From: Curtobacterium sp. MCBD17_035
GTDB lineage: Bacteria; Actinomycetota; Actinomycetes; Actinomycetales; Microbacteriaceae
Reading direction: 5' to 3'
Assembly: GCF_003234815.2 (NCBI RefSeq)
Contig: NZ_CP126279.1
Span: 868,001-932,000 of the forward strand
DNA length: 64,000 nucleotides
Positions 54,956-63,186 of this stretch are shown in pieces (the stretch's first letter is position 1; every line of letters begins with the position of its first letter). A model generated the notes under the pieces. The model saw only the letters and a list, made by a program, of their open reading frames with translations. It did not search any database and was not told the DNA's origin. A program made the position numbers and the translations under genes.

Positions 54956-57217
54956 TTGGAGGGTCCCGAGATCAAGTTCGCCGAGGCAGTGATCGACAAC
55001 GGTCGCTTCGGTACCCGTACCGTCCGGTTCGAGACCGGTCGTCTCGCGCAGCAGGCGCAGGGCGCCGTCGCCGCGTACCTGGACGACGAGACCATGCTGC
55101 TGAGCGCCACGAGCGCCGGCAAGCACCCGCGGGAGGGCTTCGACTTCTTCCCGCTCACCGTCGACGTCGAGGAGCGCTCCTACGCCGCCGGCAAGATCCC
55201 CGGCTCGTTCTTCCGCCGCGAGGGCCGACCGTCGACCGAGGCCATCCTGGTCTGCCGGCTCATCGACCGCCCGCTCCGTCCGTCGTTCGTCGACGGGCTC
55301 CGCAACGAGGTCCAGATCGTCATCACGGTCCTGAGCATCGCGCCGGACGAGTTCTACGACGCCCTCGCGATCAACGCGGCGTCGGCCTCCACGCAGATCT
55401 CCGGTCTGCCGTTCTCCGGCCCGATCGCCGGTGTGCGCCTCGCGCTCATCGACGGCCAGTGGGTCGCGTTCCCGAAGCACTCGCAGCTCGAGCAGGCCGT
55501 GTTCGACCTGACCGTCGCCGGCCGGGTCGTCACCGACGAGGCCGGCAACGAGGACGTCGCGATCATGATGGTCGAGGCGGAGGCCACCGAGAACAGCTGG
55601 GGCCTCATCCAGGGTGGCGCCGTCAAGCCGGACGAGTCCGTCGTGGCGCAGGGCCTCGAGGCCGCCAAGCCGTTCCTCAAGGTCCTCGTCGAGGCCCAGG
55701 CGAAGATGGCCGCGCAGTCCGCCAAGGAGATCCAGGACTACCCGGTGTTCCCGGCGTACTCCGACGAGGTCTACGCGGCGGTCGAGGGTCTCGCCCTCGA
55801 CGAGCTCAAGGGCGTGTACCAGATCGCCGGCAAGCTCGAGCGCCAGGACGCCGACGACGCCCTCAAGGCGCGCGTCAAGGAGGCCGTCGCGGCCCAGGTC
55901 GAGGCCGGCACCCTGCCCGCCGAGGCCAACGGTCAGGTCTCCGCCGCCTACAAGTCGGTGACGAAGAAGGTCGTGCGCGGCCGGATCCTCACCGAGCAGG
56001 TCCGCATGGACGGCCGCGGCCTCGCCGACATCCGTCCGCTCGACGCCGAGGTCGCGGTCATCCCGCGCGTCCACGGTTCGGCGATCTTCCAGCGTGGCGA
56101 GACCCAGATCCTGGGCGTCACGACGCTGAACATGCTCAAGATGGAGCAGCAGATCGACTCCCTGAGCCCGGTCACGAAGAAGCGCTACCTGCACCACTAC
56201 AACTTCCCGCCCTACTCGACCGGTGAGACCGGCCGCGTCGGTTCGCCGAAGCGTCGCGAGATCGGACACGGCTTCCTCGCCGAGCGCGCCCTCGTGCCGG
56301 TCCTGCCGAGCCGCGAGGAGTTCCCCTACGCCATCCGTCAGGTGTCCGAGGCCCTCGGGTCGAACGGCTCCACCTCGATGGGCTCCGTGTGCGCCTCGAC
56401 CCTGTCGCTCCTCAACGCCGGTGTGCCGCTGCGCGCGCCCGTCGCGGGCATCGCGATGGGTCTCGTCTCCGACACCGTCGACGGTCAGACCCGCTACGCG
56501 GCCCTGACCGACATCCTCGGTGCCGAGGACGCCCTCGGCGACATGGACTTCAAGGTCGCCGGCACGAGCGAGTTCGTCACCGCGATCCAGCTCGACACGA
56601 AGCTCGACGGCATCCCGTCGTCGGTCCTCGACGCCGCCCTGAAGCAGGCCAAGGAGGCCCGTTCGGCGATCCTCGGTGTCCTGACCGAGGCGATCGACGC
56701 CCCCGACGAGATGGCCGACACCGCGCCGCGCGTCATCAGCGTCCAGATCCCGGTCGACAAGATCGGCGAGCTGATCGGCCCGAAGGGCAAGACGATCAAC
56801 GGGATCCAGGACGAGACCGGCGCCGACATCTCGATCGAGGACGACGGCACGGTCTACATCGGTGCGGTGGACGGTCCCTCGGCCGAGGCCGCTCGCGCCC
56901 AGGTCAACGCGATCGCGAACCCGACCAACCCGGAGATCGGGGACCAGTTCCTCGGTACGGTCGTCAAGATCGCCACGTTCGGTGCGTTCGTCTCGCTCCT
57001 CCCGGGCCGAGACGGACTCCTCCACGTGTCCGAGGTCCGGAAGCTCGCCGGTGGCAAGCGCGTCGAGAACGTCGAGGACGTCCTCGGGGTCGGCCAGAAG
57101 GTCCTCGTCGAGGTCACGAAGGTCGATGACCGCGGCAAGCTGTCGCTCGCGCCCGTGATCGCCGACGAGGCCGACACGGCGGCCGAGTCCGCGGACGCCG
57201 AGGGCGCCACGGTCTGA
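54956..57217 (+). CDS. pnp: polyribonucleotide nucleotidyltransferase (PNPase)
   Basis: Phosphorolytic 3'-5' exoribonuclease, 753 residues. Two RNase PH domains flank a helical linker: the first begins [29 protein letters not shown], the second [32 protein letters not shown], with catalytic [11 protein letters not shown] domain ([22 protein letters not shown]) and an S1 domain ([20 protein letters not shown]) follow. The start TTG 54956 is chosen because GAGGAGG lies 7 nt upstream and [11 protein letters not shown] matches the family N-terminus (MEGPEI). A terminator and an inverted-repeat element follow the gene. Confidence 0.97.
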   Translation: MEGPEIKFAEAVIDNGRFGTRTVRFETGRLAQQAQGAVAAYLDDETMLLSATSAGKHPREGFDFFPLTVDVEERSYAAGKIPGSFFRREGRPSTEAILVCRLIDRPLRPSFVDGLRNEVQIVITVLSIAPDEFYDALAINAASASTQISGLPFSGPIAGVRLALIDGQWVAFPKHSQLEQAVFDLTVAGRVVTDEAGNEDVAIMMVEAEATENSWGLIQGGAVKPDESVVAQGLEAAKPFLKVLVEAQAKMAAQSAKEIQDYPVFPAYSDEVYAAVEGLALDELKGVYQIAGKLERQDADDALKARVKEAVAAQVEAGTLPAEANGQVSAAYKSVTKKVVRGRILTEQVRMDGRGLADIRPLDAEVAVIPRVHGSAIFQRGETQILGVTTLNMLKMEQQIDSLSPVTKKRYLHHYNFPPYSTGETGRVGSPKRREIGHGFLAERALVPVLPSREEFPYAIRQVSEALGSNGSTSMGSVCASTLSLLNAGVPLRAPVAGIAMGLVSDTVDGQTRYAALTDILGAEDALGDMDFKVAGTSEFVTAIQLDTKLDGIPSSVLDAALKQAKEARSAILGVLTEAIDAPDEMADTAPRVISVQIPVDKIGELIGPKGKTINGIQDETGADISIEDDGTVYIGAVDGPSAEAARAQVNAIANPTNPEIGDQFLGTVVKIATFGAFVSLLPGRDGLLHVSEVRKLAGGKRVENVEDVLGVGQKVLVEVTKVDDRGKLSLAPVIADEADTAAESADAEGATV

Positions 57218-57231
57218 CGCTCGCGCTCGAC

Positions 57232-57270
57232 GGAACGGCCGTCGGTCCCCTCGGGGCCGGCGGCCGTTCC
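57232..57270 (+). terminator. terminator after pnp
   Basis: GGAACGGCCGTCGG (57232-57245) pairs with CCGGCGGCCGTTCC (57257-57270), one mismatch, 11-nt loop. Confidence 0.85.
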
Positions 57271-57313
57271 GCGTCTGCCGTCCGTCCGCCGTCCGCCGGC
57301 CGCCATTCGGACA

Positions 57314-57377
57314 CCGCGAGATCGCAGAAGTTGCCGCTCCGCCCCGCGGCAGAGCGGCAACGACTGCGATCTCGGCG
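57314..57377. repeat. interspersed inverted-repeat element, copy 2
   Basis: Arms 57314-57339 and 57352-57377 share the core CGAGATCGCAG and TTGCCGCTC with the copy at 31567-31632; the centre of the left arm differs by two bases (AAG for TCG). It lies after the pnp terminator, between pnp and the convergent TetR gene. Confidence 0.85.
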
Positions 57378-57438
57378 GGAGAGGCGCCGGGCGGCCGTGC
57401 GGCCGGGCGGCCGGGCGGCACGGCGGCCGGGCGGCAGG

Positions 57439-58098
57439 TCAGGCGGCGGGCGCGTCGGTGCCGAGCACGCGACTCGCCACGCGGCCCAGAGCCGCGCACG
57501 CCGCGATCGTGTCCCCGGCGTACGACCCCACCATCGCGCCGTCACGCGCGAGCATGAGTTCGTCGGCGCCGTCGCCCGGGAGCGGGTGGCCGGCCTGCTG
57601 CAGGAGCTCGGCGAGCTGATCGGTGTACCAGTCGCGGTGGGCCGACACGACCTCACGGACGGGGTGTCGGGGGTCGTGGTACTCCGCCGCGGCGTTGAGG
57701 AACGCGCAGCCCCGGAAGTCGGGGTCGTTGGTGGTGTCCACGACGGTGTCGACCCAGGTGCCGACCGCAGTCCGTGCGTCGGGTGCCTCGGCGATGATGG
57801 TGTCCATCGCCTGCTTGACCTGCTCGTGCCGGCTCCGCACGTAGGCGAGGATCAGGTTGTCCTTCGAGCCGTAGTGCTTGTAGAAGGTCGCCTTCGTCAC
57901 GCTCGCCTCGGCGATGAGCCGGTCGACGCCGACGCCACGGATGCCCTCTTCGTAGAAGAGCCGGGCCGCCGTCTCGAGGATCCGGAGCTTCGCGCCGCCG
58001 GTCGGACGCGCGGTGCGGGTCCGGGGAGCTTCGCTCGACCCGGGTGTCGTCGGTCCCGGGAGACGCTGGACGGTCGGTTGGGGGGAATCGACCGTCAC
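57439..58098 (-). CDS. TetR/AcrR-family transcriptional regulator
   Basis: Dimeric repressor of 219 residues. The N-terminal HTH domain shows AKLRILETAARLFYEEGIRGVGVDRLIAEASVTKATFYKHYGSKDNLILAYV (about residues 35-85), preceded by a disordered tail; the ligand domain follows with RGCAFLNAAAEY, seen in YfiR-like TetR proteins. GTG 58098 is preferred because GAGGAG lies 7 nt upstream; an ATG at 58194 is a weaker alternative. An inverted repeat near the predicted -35 region suggests autoregulation. Its target genes are not obvious. Confidence 0.9.
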   Translation of the reverse strand: MTVDSPQPTVQRLPGPTTPGSSEAPRTRTARPTGGAKLRILETAARLFYEEGIRGVGVDRLIAEASVTKATFYKHYGSKDNLILAYVRSRHEQVKQAMDTIIAEAPDARTAVGTWVDTVVDTTNDPDFRGCAFLNAAAEYHDPRHPVREVVSAHRDWYTDQLAELLQQAGHPLPGDGADELMLARDGAMVGSYAGDTIAACAALGRVASRVLGTDAPAA

Positions 58099-58223
58099 AG
58101 CGTGGCTCCTCGGGACAACGTCGGCTGTCGCGACACCGCGGGGGGACGTGTGTCGCACCAGGACCCGGTTGTCCGGTAGCCGCCGGACCGGCATCGAGGG
58201 GGCGGTGCCGTTCCGGTGCCGTC

Positions 58224-58264
58224 ACTCTAGCACGAGGAGGACAGACAGACGAGTCCGTATGTCC
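58224..58264 (-). promoter_or_regulatory. TetR-gene promoter with possible operator
   Basis: On the minus strand, TAGAGT (58224-58229) is a -10 box. GGACAGAC (58239-58246) and GTATGTCC (58257-58264) form an inverted repeat, GGACAnAC/GTnTGTCC, with 10 bp between arms, overlapping the expected -35 position. Confidence 0.5.
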
Positions 58265-58361
58265 GCATCGACTGTACCCCGTCCCCGGGTCATCCGCGGG
58301 CTGTCCACAAGCGCGTGCCGTTCCTGAGTCACGTCCGTGGAGACTCAGTAGGCTCGACGTG

Positions 58362-59699
58362 ATGAACCGCCCCGTGCCGTTGCCGCTCGAAGCGCCGGAG
58401 ACCGCCTTCCCCACCGCAGGGGGGACCCTCGTCCGGCGTTCGGTCCTCGCCTCGGGCGTCCGCGTGCTCACCGAGGCGGTCCCGTCTGCGCGGTCGACGA
58501 GCATCGGGTACTGGGTGGGGGTCGGTTCGCGCGACGAGCAACCCGGCCAGTACGGCTCGACCCACTTCCTCGAGCACCTGCTCTTCAAGGGCACACGCGA
58601 ACGCAGCGCGTTGGACATCGCCGTGGCGTTCGACTCGGTCGGCGGCGAGCACAACGCGGCGACCGCCAAGGAGTACACCTGCTACTACGCCCGCGTCCGG
58701 GACCTCGACGTCCCGATGGCCGTGGCCGTGATCGGCGACATGGTGACGAACTCGGTCCTCGACCCGGAGGCCTTCGACGTGGAGCGCGCGGTGATCCTCG
58801 AGGAGCTCGCGATGGCTGCCGACGACCCGGCCGACCTCGCGGGCGAGGCCTTCTTCGCCGCCGCCTTCGCCGGCCACGCGCTCGGGCGTCCGATCGGTGG
58901 CACGCCGGACAGCATCCGTGCGGTCGAGCGCGACGAGGTCTTGGACCACTACCGGCAGCACTACATGCCGAGCGGCATCGTGGTCACGGCCGCGGGCGCG
59001 GTCGACCACGACCAGCTCGTCGAACTCGTCGCGGCGGCCTTCGGGGACGTCCCGCCGGCCACCCCGAACGCCCGTCGCTCGGCCGAGGTCCCGGCGGAGG
59101 GCGTCGAGTCCCGCCTGGAACTCATCCGTCGTCCCACCGAACAGGTCAGCCTCATCCGGGGTTCACACGGGCTCGACCTCCGCGACGACCGCCGCCCGGT
59201 GCTCAGCGTGCTCAACGCGGTGCTCGGTGGGGGCATGTCCTCGCGCCTGTTCCAAGAGGTCCGCGAGCGCCGCGGTCTGGCGTACGCCGTGTCCTCGTTC
59301 GCCCCGGCGTACCTCGACAACGGCGCGTTCGGGGTCTACGCCGGTTGTGCGCCCGACAACGTCGGGGCGCTGCTCGGCATCGTCGACGACGAGTTCCGCA
59401 AGATGACGGACAGCGGGATCTCAGCCGACGAGCTCGCGCGTGCGAAGGGCCAGATCGAGGGCGCGCTGACGCTGTCGCTCGAGGACACGGACGCGCGCAT
59501 GACGCGGCTCGGCCGCTCCGAGCTCGGGGTGGGGGAGTTCACGGACCTCGCGACGGCCCTCGAGCGCGTCGATCGCGTGAGCACCGACGACGTCCTCGAC
59601 CTCGCGCGCGACCTGTTGACCCGCCCCGTGGTCACGAGCGTGGTCGGCGCCGTCGACCGCGCCGACCTCGAGGGCGCTCCCGGCGCGGACGACGTCTGA
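58362..59699 (+). CDS. M16-family zinc peptidase
   Basis: Insulinase/processing-peptidase-like metallopeptidase of 445 residues. The inverted zinc motif HFLEH (HxxEH, residues ~68-72), the distal glutamate region ILEELAMAADDP and the second lobe with RRGLAYAVSSFAPAYLDNGAFGVYAG are all present. Actinobacterial homologues typically sit next to pnp, as here across the TetR gene. ATG 58362 lies 7 nt after TAGGCT (58349-58354), likely leaderless. The gene is followed 10 bp later by the histidine phosphatase. Confidence 0.94.
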   Translation: MNRPVPLPLEAPETAFPTAGGTLVRRSVLASGVRVLTEAVPSARSTSIGYWVGVGSRDEQPGQYGSTHFLEHLLFKGTRERSALDIAVAFDSVGGEHNAATAKEYTCYYARVRDLDVPMAVAVIGDMVTNSVLDPEAFDVERAVILEELAMAADDPADLAGEAFFAAAFAGHALGRPIGGTPDSIRAVERDEVLDHYRQHYMPSGIVVTAAGAVDHDQLVELVAAAFGDVPPATPNARRSAEVPAEGVESRLELIRRPTEQVSLIRGSHGLDLRDDRRPVLSVLNAVLGGGMSSRLFQEVRERRGLAYAVSSFAPAYLDNGAFGVYAGCAPDNVGALLGIVDDEFRKMTDSGISADELARAKGQIEGALTLSLEDTDARMTRLGRSELGVGEFTDLATALERVDRVSTDDVLDLARDLLTRPVVTSVVGAVDRADLEGAPGADDV

Positions 59700-59709
59700 C
59701 CGGTCCGGC

Positions 59710-60312
59710 ATGTCGCACTACCTCTACCTCGTCCGGCACGGGGAACACCAGGACGCCGAGCACGGCCTGCGCGACGGCAAGCTCTCCGAGCGTGGCAAGC
59801 GGCAGGCGACGCTCATCGCGGACCGTCTCGGCGGGGTCCCGTTCGACTCCGTCTGCCACTCGCCGCTCGAAGCGCCGGCCGAGACCGCCAGGATCATGCG
59901 TGAACGGCTCCCGGCGATCGGGCCCGAGGCATCGACGCTCCTGTTCGACTGCGTGCCCTCGGGCCCGACGTCCGAGATGCCGCACGCCTACCGGAGCTTC
60001 TTCGGCGGCGTGACGGAAGAGGAGATCGCGGCCGGCCAGGCCCAGATGGGTGACGCCGTCGCCGAGTGGTTCACGCCCTCCATCGAGGACCGCCACGACC
60101 TCCTCATCACCCACAACGCGGTGATCGCCTGGTTCGTGCGCGAGGTGTTCCAGGCGCCGGACTGGCGCTGGATGGGGACGAGCGTCGCCCACACCGCGCT
60201 CACCATCGTCCGCGTCCGGTCGGCGAAGCCGCCGGAGCTGGTGACCCTGAACGACACGGCGCACCTGCCCGTCGAACTGCGGACGGGCCTCCCGGTCCCG
60301 CAGCCGCTCTGA
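59710..60312 (+). CDS. histidine phosphatase (phosphoglycerate-mutase-like) protein
   Basis: A 200-residue member of histidine phosphatase branch 1: LVRHGEHQDAEHGL with RHGE at residues 9-12 (catalytic His10), SPLEAPAETARIM, and the second conserved His in LLITHNAVIAWFVREV. The substrate is unknown. It is probably cotranscribed with the M16 gene. Its stop lies 3 bp from the end of the convergent GNAT gene, so no room for a terminator. Confidence 0.92.
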   Translation: MSHYLYLVRHGEHQDAEHGLRDGKLSERGKRQATLIADRLGGVPFDSVCHSPLEAPAETARIMRERLPAIGPEASTLLFDCVPSGPTSEMPHAYRSFFGGVTEEEIAAGQAQMGDAVAEWFTPSIEDRHDLLITHNAVIAWFVREVFQAPDWRWMGTSVAHTALTIVRVRSAKPPELVTLNDTAHLPVELRTGLPVPQPL

Positions 60313-60315
60313 CGG

Positions 60316-60789
60316 TCAGCCGACCCGCCGCCGGTACCAGGCGGTCGCGTTCGGGTTGTCGTTGTACGGCGCGATCCGCTCGTACCCGCGGCCGCGGTAC
60401 ATGGCGCCGGCGGCGACGAGACTGTCGTTCGTGTCGAGGACGACGCTCGTGGCGCCGAGGTCGACGGCAGCGCGCTCGAGCGCGTCCATGATCGCGGTCG
60501 CGACCCCCGCCCCTCGCGCGGCGGGCTCGACGAACACGTGTTTGACCTCGAACCGGACGTCCTCGTCGTCGTCGTCGATGCGCCGGAGGCCGCCGCAGCC
60601 GACGGCGTCCTCGCCGTCGTGTGCGACCACGAAGGTGCCGTGCGGCGGGACGAACTCGCGCGGGTCGGTCCGCTTGCGTCGGTACGACCCCTGCGCGACG
60701 GGGAACGTCGCGGCCCGCTCGTCGAGGTAGTGGTCGAGCAGGACGTCGACCTCGGGCAGATCGGCGGGGACGGCGCGCACGGAGACCAC
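60316..60789 (-). CDS. GNAT-family N-acetyltransferase
   Basis: A 157-residue GNAT protein. The acetyl-CoA loop is VEPAARGAGVATAIMDALERAA (about residues 90-111), followed by VVLDTNDSLVAAGAMYRGRGYERI, giving the typical motif A and B. Start GTG 60789 lies 6 nt after TAGGAT on the minus strand, so leaderless. It diverges from dapB with 42 bp between starts. Confidence 0.92.
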   Translation of the reverse strand: MVSVRAVPADLPEVDVLLDHYLDERAATFPVAQGSYRRKRTDPREFVPPHGTFVVAHDGEDAVGCGGLRRIDDDDEDVRFEVKHVFVEPAARGAGVATAIMDALERAAVDLGATSVVLDTNDSLVAAGAMYRGRGYERIAPYNDNPNATAWYRRRVG

Positions 60790-60831
60790 CTCCCGATCCT
60801 ACGGGCGGACCGGGGATGGTTGGATGGGCCC

Positions 60832-61578
60832 ATGAGCATCCCCGTCGCCGTGGTCGGTGCATCCGGTCGCCTCGGTCGCCTCGTCGTCTCGGTCGTGGAG
60901 GCGCTCGACGGGTTCGACCTCGTCGCCTCGCTCGGGTCGGGGGACCACGTGGAGGACGCCGGCCCGGACGTCTTCGCCGGCGCTCGCGTCGTGGTCGACG
61001 TCACGGTGCCGGCGCGGAGCCCGGCGATCGTCGACGCCGCGCTCGCGAGCGGTGCCAACGTCCTCGTCGGCACCTCGGGGTGGTCCGCGGACCGGCTAGC
61101 CCACCTCCGCGCCGTGCTCGGGGACCGGCCGGAGCAGGGGGCGATGGTGGTCCCGAACTTCTCGATCGGCTCCGTGCTCGCGACGCACCTCGCGACGATC
61201 GCGGCGCCTTGGTTCGACGCGGTCGAGATCGTCGAGGCCCACCACGCGGCGAAGGTCGACTCGCCGTCGGGGACGGCCGTCCGGACCGCGGAACGCATCG
61301 CCGAGGCCCGGCGCGACGTGGGGCCGGTCGCGGCGCCGCACGTGGACCAGCGCGCGCGGGGACAGCAGGTAGCGAGCGTGCCGGTGCACAGCCTCCGGCT
61401 ACCGGGCGTCCGGGCCCAGCAGGACGTCGTGCTCAGCGGCGTCGGCGAGACCCTGACGATCCGGCACGACACGACGGACGATGTCGCCTACACGCCGGGT
61501 GTCCGCGCCGCGCTCCGTGCCGTGCCCTCCCTCCGGGGGCTGACGGTCGGGCTCGACAGCGTCCTCGGCATCGCCTGA
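60832..61578 (+). CDS. dapB: 4-hydroxy-tetrahydrodipicolinate reductase
   Basis: Reduces 4-hydroxy-tetrahydrodipicolinate in the lysine/diaminopimelate pathway. The 248-residue protein has the NAD(P)-binding start VAVVGASGRLGRLVVSVVE, VVDVTVPARSPAIVDAAL, and the signature EAHHAAKVDSPSGTAVRTAE near residue 137. ATG 60832 lies 6 nt after TTGGAT (60820-60825), a probable leaderless start. Next is the TPR-like membrane-protein gene; dapA is not in the window. Confidence 0.97.
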   Translation: MSIPVAVVGASGRLGRLVVSVVEALDGFDLVASLGSGDHVEDAGPDVFAGARVVVDVTVPARSPAIVDAALASGANVLVGTSGWSADRLAHLRAVLGDRPEQGAMVVPNFSIGSVLATHLATIAAPWFDAVEIVEAHHAAKVDSPSGTAVRTAERIAEARRDVGPVAAPHVDQRARGQQVASVPVHSLRLPGVRAQQDVVLSGVGETLTIRHDTTDDVAYTPGVRAALRAVPSLRGLTVGLDSVLGIA

Positions 61579-61579
61579 C

Positions 61580-62023
61580 GTGCGCTCGCGCTTCGCCGGC
61601 GTCGCGCTCATCGCCGCGCTCCTCGTCCTGTACCTCGTGCTCGTCGGTCAGCGCGCGGTGGCGTTCATCGCGACCGGGCTCGGCATCGGTGTCGGGATCG
61701 GGGTCGCGTTGCTCGTCGTGGCCGCGATCGGCGCCGTGCTCCTCGTGCTCGAGCTGCGGTTCGGCTTCCGCGTCACACGGCTCGCCACCCGACTCGAGCG
61801 TGAGGGCGGCGCCCCCGACGACGTCGTCCCGCTCCGGCCGTCGGGCCGCCCGGACCGCGCGGCGGCCGACGCGCTGTTCGCGCGCTACCGCGACGCCGTC
61901 CAGGCGGCGCCCGAGGACTGGCGGGCGTGGTTCCGCCTCGGAGTCCTGTACGACGCCGCGGGCGACCGGCGCCGCGCTCGCGACGCGATGCGCACGGCAC
62001 TCCGGCTGTCGGCCGGTCACTGA
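61580..62023 (+). CDS. membrane protein with TPR-like C-terminus
   Basis: A 147-residue protein: two hydrophobic helices (FAGVALIAALLVLYLVLVG and GVGIGVALLVVAAIGAVLLVLEL), then a cytoplasmic helical segment (FARYRDAVQAAPEDWRAWFRLGVLYDAAGDRRRARDAMRTALRL) that is one or more tetratricopeptide repeats. GTG 61580 is 1 base after the dapB stop, so the gene is probably coupled to dapB. The function is unknown. Confidence 0.85.
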   Translation: MRSRFAGVALIAALLVLYLVLVGQRAVAFIATGLGIGVGIGVALLVVAAIGAVLLVLELRFGFRVTRLATRLEREGGAPDDVVPLRPSGRPDRAAADALFARYRDAVQAAPEDWRAWFRLGVLYDAAGDRRRARDAMRTALRLSAGH

Positions 62024-62066
62024 CCTGCCGGCCCGCGGCGTGCCGTCCGCGGCCCGCGGCCGGGTG

Positions 62067-62969
62067 TCAGCCGAGCAGCGCGTCGACCGCCTGCTCCACC
62101 GTCGCGTGCCGGAACGTGTAGCCGTCGGCCTGGAGCACCGCCGGGACGAGCAGCTGGCTCGCGAGCAGGAGTTCGTCCGCGGCGTCGCGGAGCGCCAGGC
62201 GCAGGACCGTCTCGGGCACCGTGAGCGCGTACGGTCGGTGCAGGTCCTGCGCGACGCGCCGGAGGACGTGGTCGGCGAGCGCCGGTGTGGGGCCGGCGAG
62301 GTTCACCGGCCCGGCGACCTCGGACGAGCAGAGGTGCACGATCGCGGCGACCTCGTCCTCGAGCGAGATCCAGGGCCAGTACTGGCCGCCGGTACCGAGC
62401 CGCGATCCGAGTCCGAGTCGGGTGAGGGGCAGCACGGGGGCGAGCGCGCCGCCGTCCGGCCCGAGCACGAGCCCGGTGCGGAGCAGGACCGTCCGGGTCG
62501 TGGAGGGCGCCTCGGAGGCCGCGGCCTCCCACGCGGTGCAGACCTCGGCGAGGAACCCCGCGCCGGGGTCGGCGGACTCGATGAGCCGGTCGGCGGGGCG
62601 GTCGCCGTAGTACCCGGACGCGGAGCCGCTGAGGAACGCGTGGGGCGGCGTCGCCGCGCGCTGCATCGCGGTGACGAGGGTCCGGGTCGCGTCGAGGCGC
62701 GAGGACCGGACGGCGCGTCGTCGCGCGGCCGTCCACGGCAGCCGGGCGATGCTCGCGCCCGCCAGGTTCACCACGACGTCGGCACCGTCGACGACCGCGG
62801 GGTCGAGGTCGGCGACGCCGGGCTGCCACCGGAACTCGTACGGCGACGTCGGCTCGCGACGCACGAGCGTCGTCACGTGGTGCCCCGCGGCGCGCAGGGC
62901 GGCCACGAGCGGCGTGCCGATGAAGCCGGACGCGCCGGCCACGAGCACGGAGAGCGGGGCGTCCGCCAT
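62067..62969 (-). CDS. TIGR01777 family NAD-dependent epimerase/dehydratase
   Basis: Extended SDR-type protein of 300 residues: [22 protein letters not shown] (Rossmann motif), [26 protein letters not shown] with the Y-x-x-x pattern diagnostic of the TIGR01777/YfcH group, and the C-terminal DUF1731 part ([28 protein letters not shown]). ATG 62969 has GAAGGAGGA 3-4 nt upstream. The substrate is unknown. It diverges from thyA. Confidence 0.93.
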   Translation of the reverse strand: MADAPLSVLVAGASGFIGTPLVAALRAAGHHVTTLVRREPTSPYEFRWQPGVADLDPAVVDGADVVVNLAGASIARLPWTAARRRAVRSSRLDATRTLVTAMQRAATPPHAFLSGSASGYYGDRPADRLIESADPGAGFLAEVCTAWEAAASEAPSTTRTVLLRTGLVLGPDGGALAPVLPLTRLGLGSRLGTGGQYWPWISLEDEVAAIVHLCSSEVAGPVNLAGPTPALADHVLRRVAQDLHRPYALTVPETVLRLALRDAADELLLASQLLVPAVLQADGYTFRHATVEQAVDALLG

Positions 62970-63016
62970 GGGTCCTCCTTCGACCGCCCCACCGTACCGA
63001 CGACGACCGACGCGCG

Positions 63017-63030
63017 ACCGGGAGGCCCGA
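63017..63030. repeat. intergenic CGGGAGGCCCG motif
   Basis: Copy of the recurrent palindromic motif in the divergent 217-bp gap upstream of thyA. Confidence 0.6.
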
Positions 63031-63060
63031 CGCGCCTCCGCCGGATCGGGTCACGCTCGC

Positions 63061-63162
63061 CCGCCGGTCGCCCTGCCGCTGATCGCTCGGCCTACCGCCG
63101 GTCGCCCTGCCGCCGCTGGCTCGCCCTACCGCCGGTCGCCCTGCCGCCGCTCGCGGAGGACG
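63061..63162. repeat. three tandem 34-bp repeats upstream of thyA
   Basis: Units start at 63061, 63095 and 63129; each begins CCGCCGGTCGCCCTGCCG. The third is partly diverged. They end about 11 bp before the thyA -10 box, so they lie in the -35 region and upstream. Confidence 0.9.
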
Positions 63163-63186
63163 GTGGTCGCCCGTAGGCTCGGAGCC

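Noticed and set aside
54673-56226. 517-residue frame from GTG 54673 reading into pnp
   Set aside because: It runs out of frame with the conserved pnp product for its last 420 codons; only the 54956 frame matches PNPase.
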